From Zobellia amurskyensis (GTDB lineage Bacteria; Bacteroidota; Bacteroidia; Flavobacteriales; Flavobacteriaceae), in NCBI RefSeq assembly GCF_009725985.1, contig NZ_RCNR01000022.1:1-64000 (forward strand): 64,000 bases of DNA, given 5' to 3'. This document shows, piece by piece, positions 53,063-62,900 of the stretch (positions are counted from its first letter, which is position 1; each line of letters opens with the position of its first letter). The translations under genes were made by a program, and so were the position numbers. A model generated the notes under the pieces. That model made no database searches and was not told the origin of the DNA. It was given only the letters and a program-made list of their open reading frames with translations.

Positions 53063-53845
53063 TTATTCGGACAATTTGGCTTCATCCCAAAATATATCCA
53101 TTTCGGCCAAGGTCATTTCTTTGAGTTCTTTTCCCATTTCCTTGGCTTTAGACTCTAAATACTGAAAACGGCCAATGAATTTTTTATTGGTACGCTCTAA
53201 CGCATTTTCCGGACTTATTTTTAGAAAACGGGCGTAATTAACCATAGCAAACATAACATCCCCAAATTCAGCTTCCATCTTGTCTTGGTCCTCCAACTTC
53301 ACTTCTTCCCGAAATTCAATAAGTTCTTCCTGCACCTTTTCCCAAACCTGTTCCGGCTTCTCCCAATCAAAACCTACACCAGCAACCTTTTCTTGAATTC
53401 GGCTTGCTTTGACCAATGCCGGCAAACCTTTGGGTACACCTTCTAAAACACTTGTTTTACCCTTACCTTCTTTGAGTTTTATGTTTTCCCAGTTTCGTTT
53501 TACATCTTCTTCACTGGTTACTTTTACATCACCATAAATATGAGGGTGACGGTTTATTAATTTTTCACATATTTCATTACAGACATCGGCTATATCAAAA
53601 TCATTGGTCTCACTACCTATTTTTGAGTAAAAGACAATATGGAGCAATACATCACCAAGCTCCTTTTTAACTTCTTCCAAATCATCTTCAAGAATAGCAT
53701 CGCCAAGTTCGTACGTCTCCTCAATAGTCAGGTGGCGCAAAGTCTGCATGGTCTGTTTTTTGTCCCATGGGCACTGCTCTCGCAGTTCATCCATAATGGT
53801 CAATAAACGGTCAAATGCCTCTAGTTTTTGCTGTCTTGTATTCAT
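53063..53845 (-). CDS. mazG: nucleoside triphosphate pyrophosphohydrolase MazG
   Basis: I choose the ATG at 53845 (MNTRQQKLEAFDRLLTIMDEL), giving 260 residues, the normal MazG length. It has two MazG domains: the first (about 20-115) carries CPWDKKQT, TIEETYELGDAI and KKELGDVLLH; the second (about 150-235) carries the matching EFGDVMFAMVNYARFL. The paired ExxE and ExxD metal motifs are present. The enzyme hydrolyses NTPs to NMP and pyrophosphate as a house-cleaning function. It is divergent from the Tat-exported protein at 53946, and 70 bases separate it from the MATE gene downstream. Confidence 0.93.
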   Translation of the reverse strand: MNTRQQKLEAFDRLLTIMDELREQCPWDKKQTMQTLRHLTIEETYELGDAILEDDLEEVKKELGDVLLHIVFYSKIGSETNDFDIADVCNEICEKLINRHPHIYGDVKVTSEEDVKRNWENIKLKEGKGKTSVLEGVPKGLPALVKASRIQEKVAGVGFDWEKPEQVWEKVQEELIEFREEVKLEDQDKMEAEFGDVMFAMVNYARFLKISPENALERTNKKFIGRFQYLESKAKEMGKELKEMTLAEMDIFWDEAKLSE

Positions 53846-53945
53846 ACCTGAAAAATTTGCGTAAAAGTACAAAGACCCTTCTTTTAACGTGTCGAAAATT
53901 TAGAGTATTTTAGAAGTCATTACTAAGACTTACCTATACCTAATT

Positions 53946-54785
53946 ATGATTCACACAAACAGAAGAAATTTCTTAAAAAAGTCAGGTTTAGCTGCTGCTG
54001 GAACCTTGTTAATACCTTCCATGAGTTTTGCCGTTGCTCCCAACGAAAAATATGGAGTCCAGCTCTACTCCTTTCGCGATGAAATGGCAAAAGATGCTAA
54101 AGGCACTTTAGAACAAATTGCTTCTATCGACATTAAAAAAATAGAATCGGCTCGTAGTAAAGAAGGTCTCTATTACGGTCTCTCTCCAAAAGAAATGAAA
54201 GAAACTTGTGATAGTTTGGGTATGGAACTCTGTAGCGGGCATGTGGCTTTAGACAAAGATTTTGAAAACACCATGCGCCAAGCGGTAGAATCTGGTCAAG
54301 AATATATTATTTGTTCTTCCCTTCCAAGCAAAGGTCAGAACATTGCTAATTATAAAAAAGTGGCCGAGGCATTTAATAAGGCTGGGGAATCTTGTAAAAA
54401 GTTAGGATTGAAATTCGGGTATCACAACCATGAATACGAATTTGAATCTGATAAAGGCGAAGTACTTTATGATGTTCTTATGGACAATACGGACCCAGAC
54501 CTTGTACACATGGAGCTGGATTTAGGATGGGTGGTTGTTGCCGAAAAAGACCCATTACATTATTTTAAAAAATACCCTAAACGTTTTCCTTTGTGGCATT
54601 TAAAAGATATGAATATGCACGAAAAAGTAAGTACTGAATTTGGTAAAGGAGGTCTGGATATAGCTATGATGATGAAGCACAAATCAGACTCTGGTGTAAA
54701 ACATATTTTTATAGAGCAAGAGGAGTATGCCAGTACGCCTATGGAAAGTATGAAACATAACATGAACTTCCTTAAGACCTTATAA
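53946..54785 (+). CDS. Tat-exported sugar phosphate isomerase/epimerase-like protein
   Basis: This 279-residue TIM-barrel protein of the xylose isomerase-like (AP endonuclease 2) family has a twin-arginine signal (TNRRNFLKKSG, then a hydrophobic run to SFA at about 29). Barrel landmarks include YGVQLYSFRDEM, LKFGYHNHEYEF, HMELDLGW and FPLWHLKDM, which supply the His/Glu/Asp metal ligands. Exported members in Bacteroidota usually act on sugars or inositols. It is 2 bases upstream of an SMP-30-type lipoprotein gene, which suggests a shared sugar-acid or lactone pathway. Confidence 0.88.
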   Translation: MIHTNRRNFLKKSGLAAAGTLLIPSMSFAVAPNEKYGVQLYSFRDEMAKDAKGTLEQIASIDIKKIESARSKEGLYYGLSPKEMKETCDSLGMELCSGHVALDKDFENTMRQAVESGQEYIICSSLPSKGQNIANYKKVAEAFNKAGESCKKLGLKFGYHNHEYEFESDKGEVLYDVLMDNTDPDLVHMELDLGWVVVAEKDPLHYFKKYPKRFPLWHLKDMNMHEKVSTEFGKGGLDIAMMMKHKSDSGVKHIFIEQEEYASTPMESMKHNMNFLKTL

Positions 54786-54787
54786 AC

Positions 54788-55699
54788 ATGAAAAAAAATC
54801 AACTCCCCTTTCTCTTATCAGCAATTATTTTTCTCGGACTTTCTTCATGTAAATCTCAACAGAATATTTCCAAAGAAATTATTGCAAAAGATGCTAAACT
54901 AATTTTGGTTTCAGACGAATATGAGTTTACGGAAGGCCCTGCTGTAGACAAAAATGGCGATATCTATTTTACGGACCAACCTAATGACCGTATCGTAAAA
55001 TGGGATGCGGCCACCAATACAGTTTCTGACTACATGAAGCCGTCTGGACGTGCCAACGGACTCTATTTTGACCATGATGGCAACCTTCTGGCAGCTGCAG
55101 ATGAAAAAAATGAACTGTGGAGCATTGCTCCCGATAAAAAAGTAACCGTTTTAATAGACGATTATGAAGAAAAAAAACTGAATGGACCCAATGACCTTTG
55201 GGTAGATTTAGCTGGTGGTATTTATTTTACCGATCCATTCTACAAAAGACCTTGGTGGGAACATTCAGAACCAGAACAATCTGCCCGCAGGGTATACTAC
55301 CTCTCAAAAGGAAGCTCTATTCCAAAGATAGTTGCAGAGGATTTTGAACAACCCAATGGCATTATTGGCTCGCCCGATGGCAAAAAACTTTACATTTCCG
55401 ATATAGGAGCTAAAAAGACTTTTGTTTATACTGTTGATGCTAATGGAAACCTATCTAACAAAAAGTTGTTTACGGATATGGGTTCTGATGGCATGACGTT
55501 GGATAATCTTGGTAATGTATATTTAACGGGTAAGGGTGTTACTGTTTTTAACACCAAAGGGGAACAAATAGAACATATAGATGTTCCCGAAAATTGGACT
55601 GCCAATGTAACCTTTGGTGGGGCCGATCAGAAAACACTTTTTATTACCGCTATGGATTCTGCTTATATTTTAGAAATGAATGTACACGGAGTACGATAG
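54788..55699 (+). CDS. SMP-30/gluconolactonase-like lipoprotein
   Basis: This 303-residue lipoprotein (C21 in LGLSSCKSQ) has a six-bladed beta-propeller of the SMP-30/gluconolactonase type. Blade motifs are visible as EGPAVDKNGDIYFTD, NGLYFDHDGNLLAA, GPNDLWVDLAGGIYFTDP, PNGIIGSPDGKKLYISD and DGMTLDNLGNVYLTG. The metal ligands of the family (Glu in TEGPA, Asn in GPND, Asp in SDGMT) are in place. It probably opens sugar lactones in the periplasm. Its ATG comes 2 bases after the upstream stop. Confidence 0.9.
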   Translation: MKKNQLPFLLSAIIFLGLSSCKSQQNISKEIIAKDAKLILVSDEYEFTEGPAVDKNGDIYFTDQPNDRIVKWDAATNTVSDYMKPSGRANGLYFDHDGNLLAAADEKNELWSIAPDKKVTVLIDDYEEKKLNGPNDLWVDLAGGIYFTDPFYKRPWWEHSEPEQSARRVYYLSKGSSIPKIVAEDFEQPNGIIGSPDGKKLYISDIGAKKTFVYTVDANGNLSNKKLFTDMGSDGMTLDNLGNVYLTGKGVTVFNTKGEQIEHIDVPENWTANVTFGGADQKTLFITAMDSAYILEMNVHGVR

Positions 55700-55733
55700 C
55701 CCTGCTGAATTATTTTTTCTAATCACGAAGAAT

Positions 55734-55772
55734 AAAAAAAAGCCATTTCACAATTATGTGAAATGGCTTTTA
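55734..55772. terminator. bidirectional terminator between SMP-30 gene and efflux operon
   Basis: A long inverted repeat, AAAGCCATTTCACA with its complement around an ATTA loop (about 55738-55771), is flanked by an A run on the left (55734-55740) and T on the right. It serves the convergent genes on both sides. Confidence 0.88.
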
Positions 55773-55801
55773 CAGGTAAAATAAGTAGGGAATTCTAAAC
55801 G

Positions 55802-57229
55802 TTAATTCCAACCTCCACCTAGGGCTCGGTATACATTAACCACAGCACTCATCTGCTTTTGTTTGGTTTCTATAAGCTCAACTTTTGCTTCTAGGGCATC
55901 ACGTTGCGTTAGTAAAACTTCCATATAATCTGCTCTAGCTGATTTAAACAGTCGGTTTGAAATATCAATCGAAGCCGTTAGCGCATCAACCTCTCGTGAC
56001 CTTAGATCATAACTCTTTTCCAAGTTATCTATTTTCGCTAATTGATTAGCTACCTCAACATAAGCATTCAAAATAGTCTGCTCATAATTGTAAACTGCCT
56101 GTAATTGCTTGGCACTAGCGCCATAATACGCCGCTTTAATCGCATTTCTATTGATCAAGGGAGCGGTCAAATCACCAATTACCGAATAAAGCAAAGATTC
56201 AGGGGTTTCTAATAAATATTTGGTGTTGAAAGACTGAAATCCTATATCTGCGGAAATACCCAAAGAAGGATAGAAACGTGCCTTCGCTACTTTTACGTCT
56301 AATTTTGCAGCTACCAAATCAAGTTCCGCCTCTTTGATGTCAGGGCGATTAGCCAATAACTGAGAAGGCAGACCCAAATGCACAGTCTCCGGAACTAAAT
56401 CCTCAAAACCTTTATGGTCCCGTTCAACATGTTGTGGGTAACGACCGAGCAAAAAGTTAATTTTATTCTCCGTCTGAACAACTTTCTGTTGTATTTCAAA
56501 CTGCAAACTTTTGGTATGAAAAACTTCAGCTTCAAACTTTTTTACCGCCAACTCATTTACTTTGGCAGCAGCTTTTTGAAGCTTTACAATTTCTAAAGCA
56601 TTGCTCTGAATATCAATATTTTGCTTAACAATAGCCAGTTCATTGTCCAAAGCCAGCAATTCATAGTATGAATTGGCTATCTCAGAAATTAGATTGGTAA
56701 CCATAAAATTTCGGCCTTCAATAGAAGACAGATACCGGGTAACCGCTGCTTTTTTAGCATTCCTCAATTTATGCCAAATATCAACTTCCCAATCTATTTC
56801 GGCCGCAACTAGAAAATCACCCAACGGCTCAGGAAATTCTTCTCCAGGCCGTATGTCCGTATTGGCATCGTTCGCGCCTTGACTGGTATATCTACCAACT
56901 TTTTCCAATCCAGCACCTGCTCGCAAGCCAACAAAAGGAAGGTACTCCCCTTTCTTCTCCCTTACCTCACTTTTAGCAATCGCAATTTCTTGCAACACAA
57001 TATTCAACTCCTGATTGTTTTGAAGCGCAATTTCAATAAGGGAGTTCAAATTATCATCCTTAAAATAATCTTTCCACTTTACCGTGGCGGCACTTACCGT
57101 ATCATTCATCTCCCCTGAGTACTGCTCTGGCACGGAAGCATTAGCTTCGCGCACCGTTTTGGTAGGCGCACAAGAATGCAGTACCAGAACCACACAAATG
57201 GAGACCAAAGTCTTAATATGTCTCATCAT
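55802..57229 (-). CDS. outer-membrane efflux channel lipoprotein (NodT/OprM type)
   Basis: This 475-residue TolC-family outer-membrane factor has a lipoprotein signal (C20 in LHSCAPT). Two long helical hairpin repeats (about 60-250 and 265-470) are typical; the second begins near PSQLLANRPDIKEAELDLVAAKLDVKVAKARFYPSL, the signature of the family. It is the third gene of the minus-strand operon, 3 bases after the RND pump stop. Confidence 0.93.
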   Translation of the reverse strand: MMRHIKTLVSICVVLVLHSCAPTKTVREANASVPEQYSGEMNDTVSAATVKWKDYFKDDNLNSLIEIALQNNQELNIVLQEIAIAKSEVREKKGEYLPFVGLRAGAGLEKVGRYTSQGANDANTDIRPGEEFPEPLGDFLVAAEIDWEVDIWHKLRNAKKAAVTRYLSSIEGRNFMVTNLISEIANSYYELLALDNELAIVKQNIDIQSNALEIVKLQKAAAKVNELAVKKFEAEVFHTKSLQFEIQQKVVQTENKINFLLGRYPQHVERDHKGFEDLVPETVHLGLPSQLLANRPDIKEAELDLVAAKLDVKVAKARFYPSLGISADIGFQSFNTKYLLETPESLLYSVIGDLTAPLINRNAIKAAYYGASAKQLQAVYNYEQTILNAYVEVANQLAKIDNLEKSYDLRSREVDALTASIDISNRLFKSARADYMEVLLTQRDALEAKVELIETKQKQMSAVVNVYRALGGGWN

Positions 57230-57232
57230 CTT

Positions 57233-60200
57233 TTAATTTTTTGGATTTTTCTTTCGTGATAGGATTTTCTTTAACATTCTACGTAGTTGACTCACTTGCT
57301 CTTGAGTAACACTTTCCTCTTCCGAAGTTCTGACCAAACCTTCTGTAAAAGGCTCGCTATTTTCATCTCTAATAAGTGAACGGCCATCTGCCATTTTTGC
57401 AAAAACATAGTACAACCCAGGAATCACAAGAACGCCTAACAATGTACCCAATAGCATACCTCCCATTGCCGACCCACCTATGGTACGGTTTCCTATAGCT
57501 CCGGCACCAGTTGCTACAACAAGTGGAATCAAACCTGCTACAAAGGCAAATGATGTCATTAAAATAGGTCTGAAACGCATTTTTGCACCTTCAATAGCCG
57601 CATCCAGTATAGTTGCTCCTTCCCGCTTTTTCTGAACCGCAAATTCTACGATCAATACCGCATTTTTACCTAACAGACCAACTAGCATGATCAAACCGAT
57701 TTGAGCATAAACATCGTTAGCTAATCCCATAGCTTTCAGGAGTAAAAAAGACCCGAAAATACCCACGGGAAGCGATAAAATAACTGCTAATGGCAATAAA
57801 AAACTCTCATATTGAGCTGCCAAGACCAAATAAACAAAAATCAGCACCACTATAAATATGTAAATTGATCCGTTACCTCTGCCCGCTTCGTCATATGAAA
57901 GACCTTCCCAAGCAATATCAAAACCATTTGGCAAACTCTCTTCCGCTACTTCACGAATAGCCTTAATGGCATCTCCACTTGTGAAACCTGGCGCAGGCAA
58001 ACCTCTAATAGCTGCGGAATTATAAAGATTATAACGCGTAATTTCATTTGGCCCTAAACGCTTTTCAAGTTTCATAAATGACGAATAAGACACCATCTCC
58101 CCTTTTTCATTTTTCACAAAAAGTTGTTCAAGGTCAGATGGCATACGTCTATATTCCGGGGCAGCTTGTGTATACACTTTAAAGAAGCGTCCATATTTTA
58201 TAAAGCCCTGTTCATAGGTACTACCAATTAAAATATTCAGATTTTCCATAGCTTTACCTATGGACACCCCTTTTTGCATTGCCGCCTTGTTATCTACGAC
58301 TAATTCATACTGAGGATAATTGGCCGCAAAAAAAGTAAAGAGACCGGTAAGTTCTTCTCTCTTACTAAGGGCATCCATAAATTCATTGTTTATTCTTTCA
58401 AATTCATGGTAATCCGTGTTATCCGTTTTATCCAAAAGACGCATAGAAAAACCACCTGACGAACCAAAACCAGGTACTGCTGGTGGTTCAAAAAATTCAA
58501 TAACGGCCCCCAAATCTTTGCTTTCTTCCTCAAGTTCTTCCATTACCTCATGTACAGACTCATGCCGCTCAGACCATGGTTTTAAGTTGATAAGACAGGT
58601 ACCCGCATTAGAACCACGACCTTCTGTCATAATCTCATAACCAGCTAATGATGAAACTGATTCCACCGCATCCATTTCTTCACATAAGGCCTGAAGTTTA
58701 TGAGCCACTTCATTAGTACGCTCTAAAGTTGCCCCAGGTGGCGTTTGAATAATAGCATATATAGTTCCTTGATCCTCATTAGGAATAAAACCAGCAGGTA
58801 AAGTCTCATTCGTAAAGAATATACCTACACAGAAGGCTATCAAAATTCCAAAAGTAACCACACGCCTATTCACTATGTACTTAAGCACATTCACATATCT
58901 GCCCGTGAGCTTTTCAAAACCTCTATTGAACCAATCTATAAACCGATCAACAATTGATTTTTTTCTTGGCACACCATGGTTATTCTTCAAAATCATGGCA
59001 CACAATACCGGGGTGAGAGTAAGTGCAACAATGGCCGAGATGATAATGGAGCCCGCCATAGTAATACTAAATTGGCGGTAAAACACCCCTACAGGTCCGG
59101 TCATAAAAGAAATAGGAACGAATACGGATACCATTACCATAGTAATGGCAATAATAGCCCCACCAATTTCACCTATCACCTGCTTAACCGCCTGATAAGG
59201 ATTTAGATGTTCTTCTTCCATCTTAGCATGGACGGCTTCAACCACAACAATAGCATCATCTACCACAATACCAATAGCTAAAACCAAGGCAAACAGAGTA
59301 ATTAAGTTGATGGACAGGCCAAAAAGTTGCATAACAAAAAAAGCTCCGATTAAGGAAACCGGTACGGCAATGATAGGAATGAGGGTTGAACGCCAATCGC
59401 CCAAGAAGAGAAAGACTACAATGGCCACTAAGATAAAGGCATCGCGTAAGGTGTGAACAACTTGTTCTATTGAGGCATCCAAAAAATTGGAAACATCATA
59501 ACTTATTTGATAGTCGATGCCCGGTGGTAGATTTTCTTTAAGCTCTTTTAACTTATCCTTTACCGAATCGATTACATCACTCGCATTACTTCCAAAGGTT
59601 TGCTTGAGTACTACCGATGCAGATGGTTTTCCATCCAAATTAGAGTAAATATCAAAAAACTCACTCCCCAATTCTACATCTGCAATATCTTTTAAAGTAA
59701 GTATCTCCCCCTCTTCATTGGCCTTTATAATGATATCTTTATACTGATCCGCCTCATTATACCTACCTTCATAAGTGAGTACATACTCTAAGGCCTGAGA
59801 TTTTTTACCTGAACTACGCCCCAAACGACCCGGTCTTGCAATAACACTTTGCTCGTCCATAGCCTCAAGGACTTCTTCTGCGGAAATATTGTAAGCCCGC
59901 ATACGATCAGGTTTTAACCAAACTCGCATAGCATATTTTCTACTACCCAATATTTTGGCACTGGCAACCCCTGTTATACGTTGAAGCTCCGGTACTATTT
60001 TGGTGTACGCATAATTGTATAGGAACTTTTCATCGTTCTTTTTAGAGCTACTAAAAAGATTCACGTACATTAACATACTAGGTTGAACAGGGGTAATAAT
60101 AACCCCCTCTCGCTGAACCAATGGTGGCAACAGAGGCATTACCTGATCCACCCGGGTCTTCACCCTTACCACCGCTTCGTTTGGGTCCGTGCCAGGTTCA

Positions 60201-60481
60201 AATATGATACGCAAGGTACCCTCTCCGGCACTAGTGGCGTCAGATGCAATATAGCGCATGTCCTGCACCCCGTTGATTGCCGTTTCTATAGGTATTAAGG
60301 TGGACTTTACTAATACATCCGCACTTGCCCCTGGGTACGCTATGAATATATTAACTGTTGTAGGAGCAATTTGTGGAAACTGTGATATAGGCAATTGTTT
60401 AATGGACAAGAGCCCCACAAAAACGATAATTACCGAAATTACAATAGCCAGAACTGGCCGTTTTATAAATCTACTGAACAT
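57233..60481 (-). CDS. RND multidrug efflux pump inner-membrane subunit (HAE1 family)
   Basis: This 1082-residue AcrB-like proton antiporter begins MFSRFIKRPVLAIVISVIIV. It has 12 membrane helices, two large periplasmic loops, and the proton-relay aspartates D408-D409 in AIGIVVDDAIVVVEAVH, matching E. coli AcrB D407/D408. The periplasmic start LPISQFPQIAPTTVNIFIAYPGASADVL is typical of drug-type (HAE1) rather than heavy-metal pumps. A charged C-terminal tail of about 50 residues extends past the last helix. Substrates cannot be predicted. Confidence 0.95.
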   Translation of the reverse strand: MFSRFIKRPVLAIVISVIIVFVGLLSIKQLPISQFPQIAPTTVNIFIAYPGASADVLVKSTLIPIETAINGVQDMRYIASDATSAGEGTLRIIFEPGTDPNEAVVRVKTRVDQVMPLLPPLVQREGVIITPVQPSMLMYVNLFSSSKKNDEKFLYNYAYTKIVPELQRITGVASAKILGSRKYAMRVWLKPDRMRAYNISAEEVLEAMDEQSVIARPGRLGRSSGKKSQALEYVLTYEGRYNEADQYKDIIIKANEEGEILTLKDIADVELGSEFFDIYSNLDGKPSASVVLKQTFGSNASDVIDSVKDKLKELKENLPPGIDYQISYDVSNFLDASIEQVVHTLRDAFILVAIVVFLFLGDWRSTLIPIIAVPVSLIGAFFVMQLFGLSINLITLFALVLAIGIVVDDAIVVVEAVHAKMEEEHLNPYQAVKQVIGEIGGAIIAITMVMVSVFVPISFMTGPVGVFYRQFSITMAGSIIISAIVALTLTPVLCAMILKNNHGVPRKKSIVDRFIDWFNRGFEKLTGRYVNVLKYIVNRRVVTFGILIAFCVGIFFTNETLPAGFIPNEDQGTIYAIIQTPPGATLERTNEVAHKLQALCEEMDAVESVSSLAGYEIMTEGRGSNAGTCLINLKPWSERHESVHEVMEELEEESKDLGAVIEFFEPPAVPGFGSSGGFSMRLLDKTDNTDYHEFERINNEFMDALSKREELTGLFTFFAANYPQYELVVDNKAAMQKGVSIGKAMENLNILIGSTYEQGFIKYGRFFKVYTQAAPEYRRMPSDLEQLFVKNEKGEMVSYSSFMKLEKRLGPNEITRYNLYNSAAIRGLPAPGFTSGDAIKAIREVAEESLPNGFDIAWEGLSYDEAGRGNGSIYIFIVVLIFVYLVLAAQYESFLLPLAVILSLPVGIFGSFLLLKAMGLANDVYAQIGLIMLVGLLGKNAVLIVEFAVQKKREGATILDAAIEGAKMRFRPILMTSFAFVAGLIPLVVATGAGAIGNRTIGGSAMGGMLLGTLLGVLVIPGLYYVFAKMADGRSLIRDENSEPFTEGLVRTSEEESVTQEQVSQLRRMLKKILSRKKNPKN

Positions 60482-60507
60482 AATTTTTTGGTATTTAAGG
60501 TTGGATA

Positions 60508-61590
60508 TTACTCTGCATAGAGATCAAGAAGCGCCAATTGTTTCTTAGGCGCCATGAAATCTGGCTCTACATGACTACCTTCCTTTACCAACCGAATACC
60601 TTCGAGCAGTACTTTATCGTTTTTAGACAATCCCTCTTGCACAACAAATAGATGCGGCAATTCGGAACTAACCGTAACTTCTTTTTGATGAACTACATTG
60701 TTTTCATCAAGTACAAAAACATACTTTTTGTCAAGAACTTCAAAGGTTGCTTTTTGGGGAATGATAAGCACATCATTAAGGGACATTTTCATTAAGACAT
60801 TTCCCGTTTCTCCATGGCGTAAAATGCCTTTAGGATTGGGAAAGGTTGCTCTAAAAGCTATATTACCTGTCTCATTATTGAATTCCCCTTCTATAGTTTC
60901 TACTATTCCTTCTTGATCAAATTTTTGGTTATTGGCCATCAGCAACTCTACTCCTACTCTATCTTCGGAACTGCCGCTAAGGGCATAATTTAAGTATTCT
61001 GCTTCGGACACATTAAAGTAAACCCACATTTTGCTATTATCGGATAAAGAGGTAAGTAACTCGCCCTCATCCAATAGGCTGCCTTCCCTTACCATAAGGT
61101 GATCTATAATTCCATCAAAAGGAGCCCGGATATCGGTGAAACTTAAGTGTGTTTCTGCCATAGCAACTTCTGCCTTAGCTTTATCATACTTGGCCTTGCT
61201 CATAGCTAGCTCATTTGGAGAAACCACATAACTGTCCGCTAATAATTGAGTGTTCTGGTATTCAATTTTAGCTACTTCGGCTTCCGCATCAGCTCTTTGC
61301 AACTCTGACTTATAGACCTTGTCCATAATCTTGAACATAGGTTGACCCTTCTTTACATGTTGGCCCTCATCTACAAATATGTTTTTTAAATATCCCTTTT
61401 CCAGAGCCCTAAGTTCTATATTTCTATAAGAATGTATCTGACAAACATAATTCTTAGTTATAGTCGTATCCATCTTTATTGGATTGGTAACTAGGTACTT
61501 TGCTTCTTTTTCTTTGTGTTTTTTTTCTGATTTACAACTTGAGTGGAACAATAGCACAGACAAGCTCATGAGCATGAAGATTCTTCTCAT
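60508..61590 (-). CDS. RND efflux periplasmic adaptor lipoprotein (MFP)
   Basis: This 360-residue membrane fusion protein has a lipobox at C19 (LFHSSCKSEKK). The lipoyl-like half motifs (RALEKGYLKNIFVDEGQHVKKGQPMF and TDIRAPFDGIIDHLMVREGSLLDEGELL) flank a short helical hairpin (about 85-140), followed by the beta-barrel and membrane-proximal domains. It is the first gene of the efflux operon. No TetR or other regulator is adjacent. Confidence 0.93.
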   Translation of the reverse strand: MRRIFMLMSLSVLLFHSSCKSEKKHKEKEAKYLVTNPIKMDTTITKNYVCQIHSYRNIELRALEKGYLKNIFVDEGQHVKKGQPMFKIMDKVYKSELQRADAEAEVAKIEYQNTQLLADSYVVSPNELAMSKAKYDKAKAEVAMAETHLSFTDIRAPFDGIIDHLMVREGSLLDEGELLTSLSDNSKMWVYFNVSEAEYLNYALSGSSEDRVGVELLMANNQKFDQEGIVETIEGEFNNETGNIAFRATFPNPKGILRHGETGNVLMKMSLNDVLIIPQKATFEVLDKKYVFVLDENNVVHQKEVTVSSELPHLFVVQEGLSKNDKVLLEGIRLVKEGSHVEPDFMAPKKQLALLDLYAE

Positions 61591-61680
61591 AACTTAATAT
61601 TTTAGTTTTGATAATGGTTTATGTTGATGTTTTATAACATCGTTTAGATAGACTTTTTAAGACGCCGTTCCGCAGGCGCT

Positions 61681-61706
61681 AAAAAGATAGGCGTGAAGTT
61701 TACGCC
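61681..61706 (-). terminator. probable terminator of the 143-residue exported protein gene
   Basis: The stem GGCGT/ACGCC (61690-61694, 61702-61706) with an A run on its left (61681-61685) gives a minus-strand hairpin plus U tract, between this gene and the efflux operon. Confidence 0.5.
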
Positions 61707-61721
61707 AAACATAGACTCAAA

Positions 61722-62153
61722 TCACAGCTGTAGAACGCTGAACATAAGGTGAAGTGTCTTAAAAGTAGACAGGTAAATGAAATGCCGGTAAAAGGAAAAT
61801 TGGTTTTTAATCAGGTGAAAAAAATAACCTGTTTGGTAAAATGTAGAAAGTAAGTTTGAAGAACTGTATTCTTTTAACTGTTTTTCAGATAACGTTGGCT
61901 CGCTTTCTTCCTCTTCTTCTTGTTCATCCGTAACTTCAATTTTACTGTTACGTTGCTTTTCAGAAGAAGATGAGTTTAAACCAGATAGAATATACTGCTC
62001 CGGTTCAACCGTACTATTATTTCCTTTCGTTTGATGTCCTACTACATTTGTATCCGTTCCTATGCTATAAGCTGAATTTGCAGCTAGTTGACCGCAAACG
62101 CCTACAAGAAGTATGCATAGAGATAAAAAATATTTTGAGAACCTTTTTTTCAT
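61722..62153 (-). CDS. exported protein of unknown function upstream of the efflux operon
   Basis: This 143-residue protein has a signal peptide (to about ANSAYS) and a Ser/Glu-rich low-complexity middle (about 60-90 with an EEEEE run). The C-terminus is aromatic and hydrophobic (TGYFFHLIKNQFSFYRHFIYL). No family is recognised. It is transcribed toward the efflux genes 131 bases away but probably ends at its own hairpin, so membership of the operon is uncertain. Confidence 0.5.
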   Translation of the reverse strand: MKKRFSKYFLSLCILLVGVCGQLAANSAYSIGTDTNVVGHQTKGNNSTVEPEQYILSGLNSSSSEKQRNSKIEVTDEQEEEEESEPTLSEKQLKEYSSSNLLSTFYQTGYFFHLIKNQFSFYRHFIYLSTFKTLHLMFSVLQL

Positions 62154-62347
62154 CTGACGGCAAAACTAGTACACACCTTTAAAGTGCACACCCTGTACTA
62201 TCTTAAATGTTTGTTAAGACCTTCATTTTTTTTCATATTGTTATTCTAGCCTGAATATATCTAACAAAAGAGAACTAAAAAATTCCTTTTTTTAATATCT
62301 TTCCGTCAAGTCTTTAAGATGATGACCTCCCTAAAACCATAGGTAAT

Positions 62348-62800
62348 ATGAAAAATGTATTTGACCAAAACGATGTAAACGAACTTGTTTCACGCATTAA
62401 CAACCTCAATCCAAAGAGCAATAATTTATGGGGGAAAATGAATGTAGGCCAAATGATGGCTCACTGCAATGTAGCCTATGACATGACCTATACGGACAAA
62501 TACCCCAAGCCGACAGGCTTAAAAAAGTTCATGATTAAGCTTTTGGCAAAAAATGCGGTAGTAGGGCCAAAACCCTACAAAAGAAATGGCCGTACCGCTC
62601 CTGAGTTTTTAATTACCGATGAGCGGGATTTTGAAGCCGAAAAGCAAAAACTTATTGCTCATTTAGAAAAAACACAACAACTGGGTGTCGCACATTTTCA
62701 AAATAAAGAATCACACGCTTTCGGGCCACTTACTTCCCAAGAATGGAATGTCCTTTTTTATAAGCACTTAGACCATCACCTTCAACAATTTGATGTCTAA
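62348..62800 (+). CDS. DUF1569/DinB-like protein
   Basis: This 150-residue cytoplasmic protein begins with LVSRINNLNPKSNNLWGKMNVGQMMAHCNVAYDM, which fits the DUF1569 branch of the DinB-like four-helix bundle. His residues that would form the metal site lie in MAHC and in the C-terminal KHLDHHLQQFDV. The function of this branch is not known. It stands alone, with a 194-base gap upstream. Confidence 0.85.
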   Translation: MKNVFDQNDVNELVSRINNLNPKSNNLWGKMNVGQMMAHCNVAYDMTYTDKYPKPTGLKKFMIKLLAKNAVVGPKPYKRNGRTAPEFLITDERDFEAEKQKLIAHLEKTQQLGVAHFQNKESHAFGPLTSQEWNVLFYKHLDHHLQQFDV

Positions 62801-62900
62801 TTTAGATATCGATTAACCATATTTTGTTATCATACCATACTCTCAACAAGTATGAAAATTTGTTTTTTTACTATCTTTTCATCAACTAAATAACTCAACT

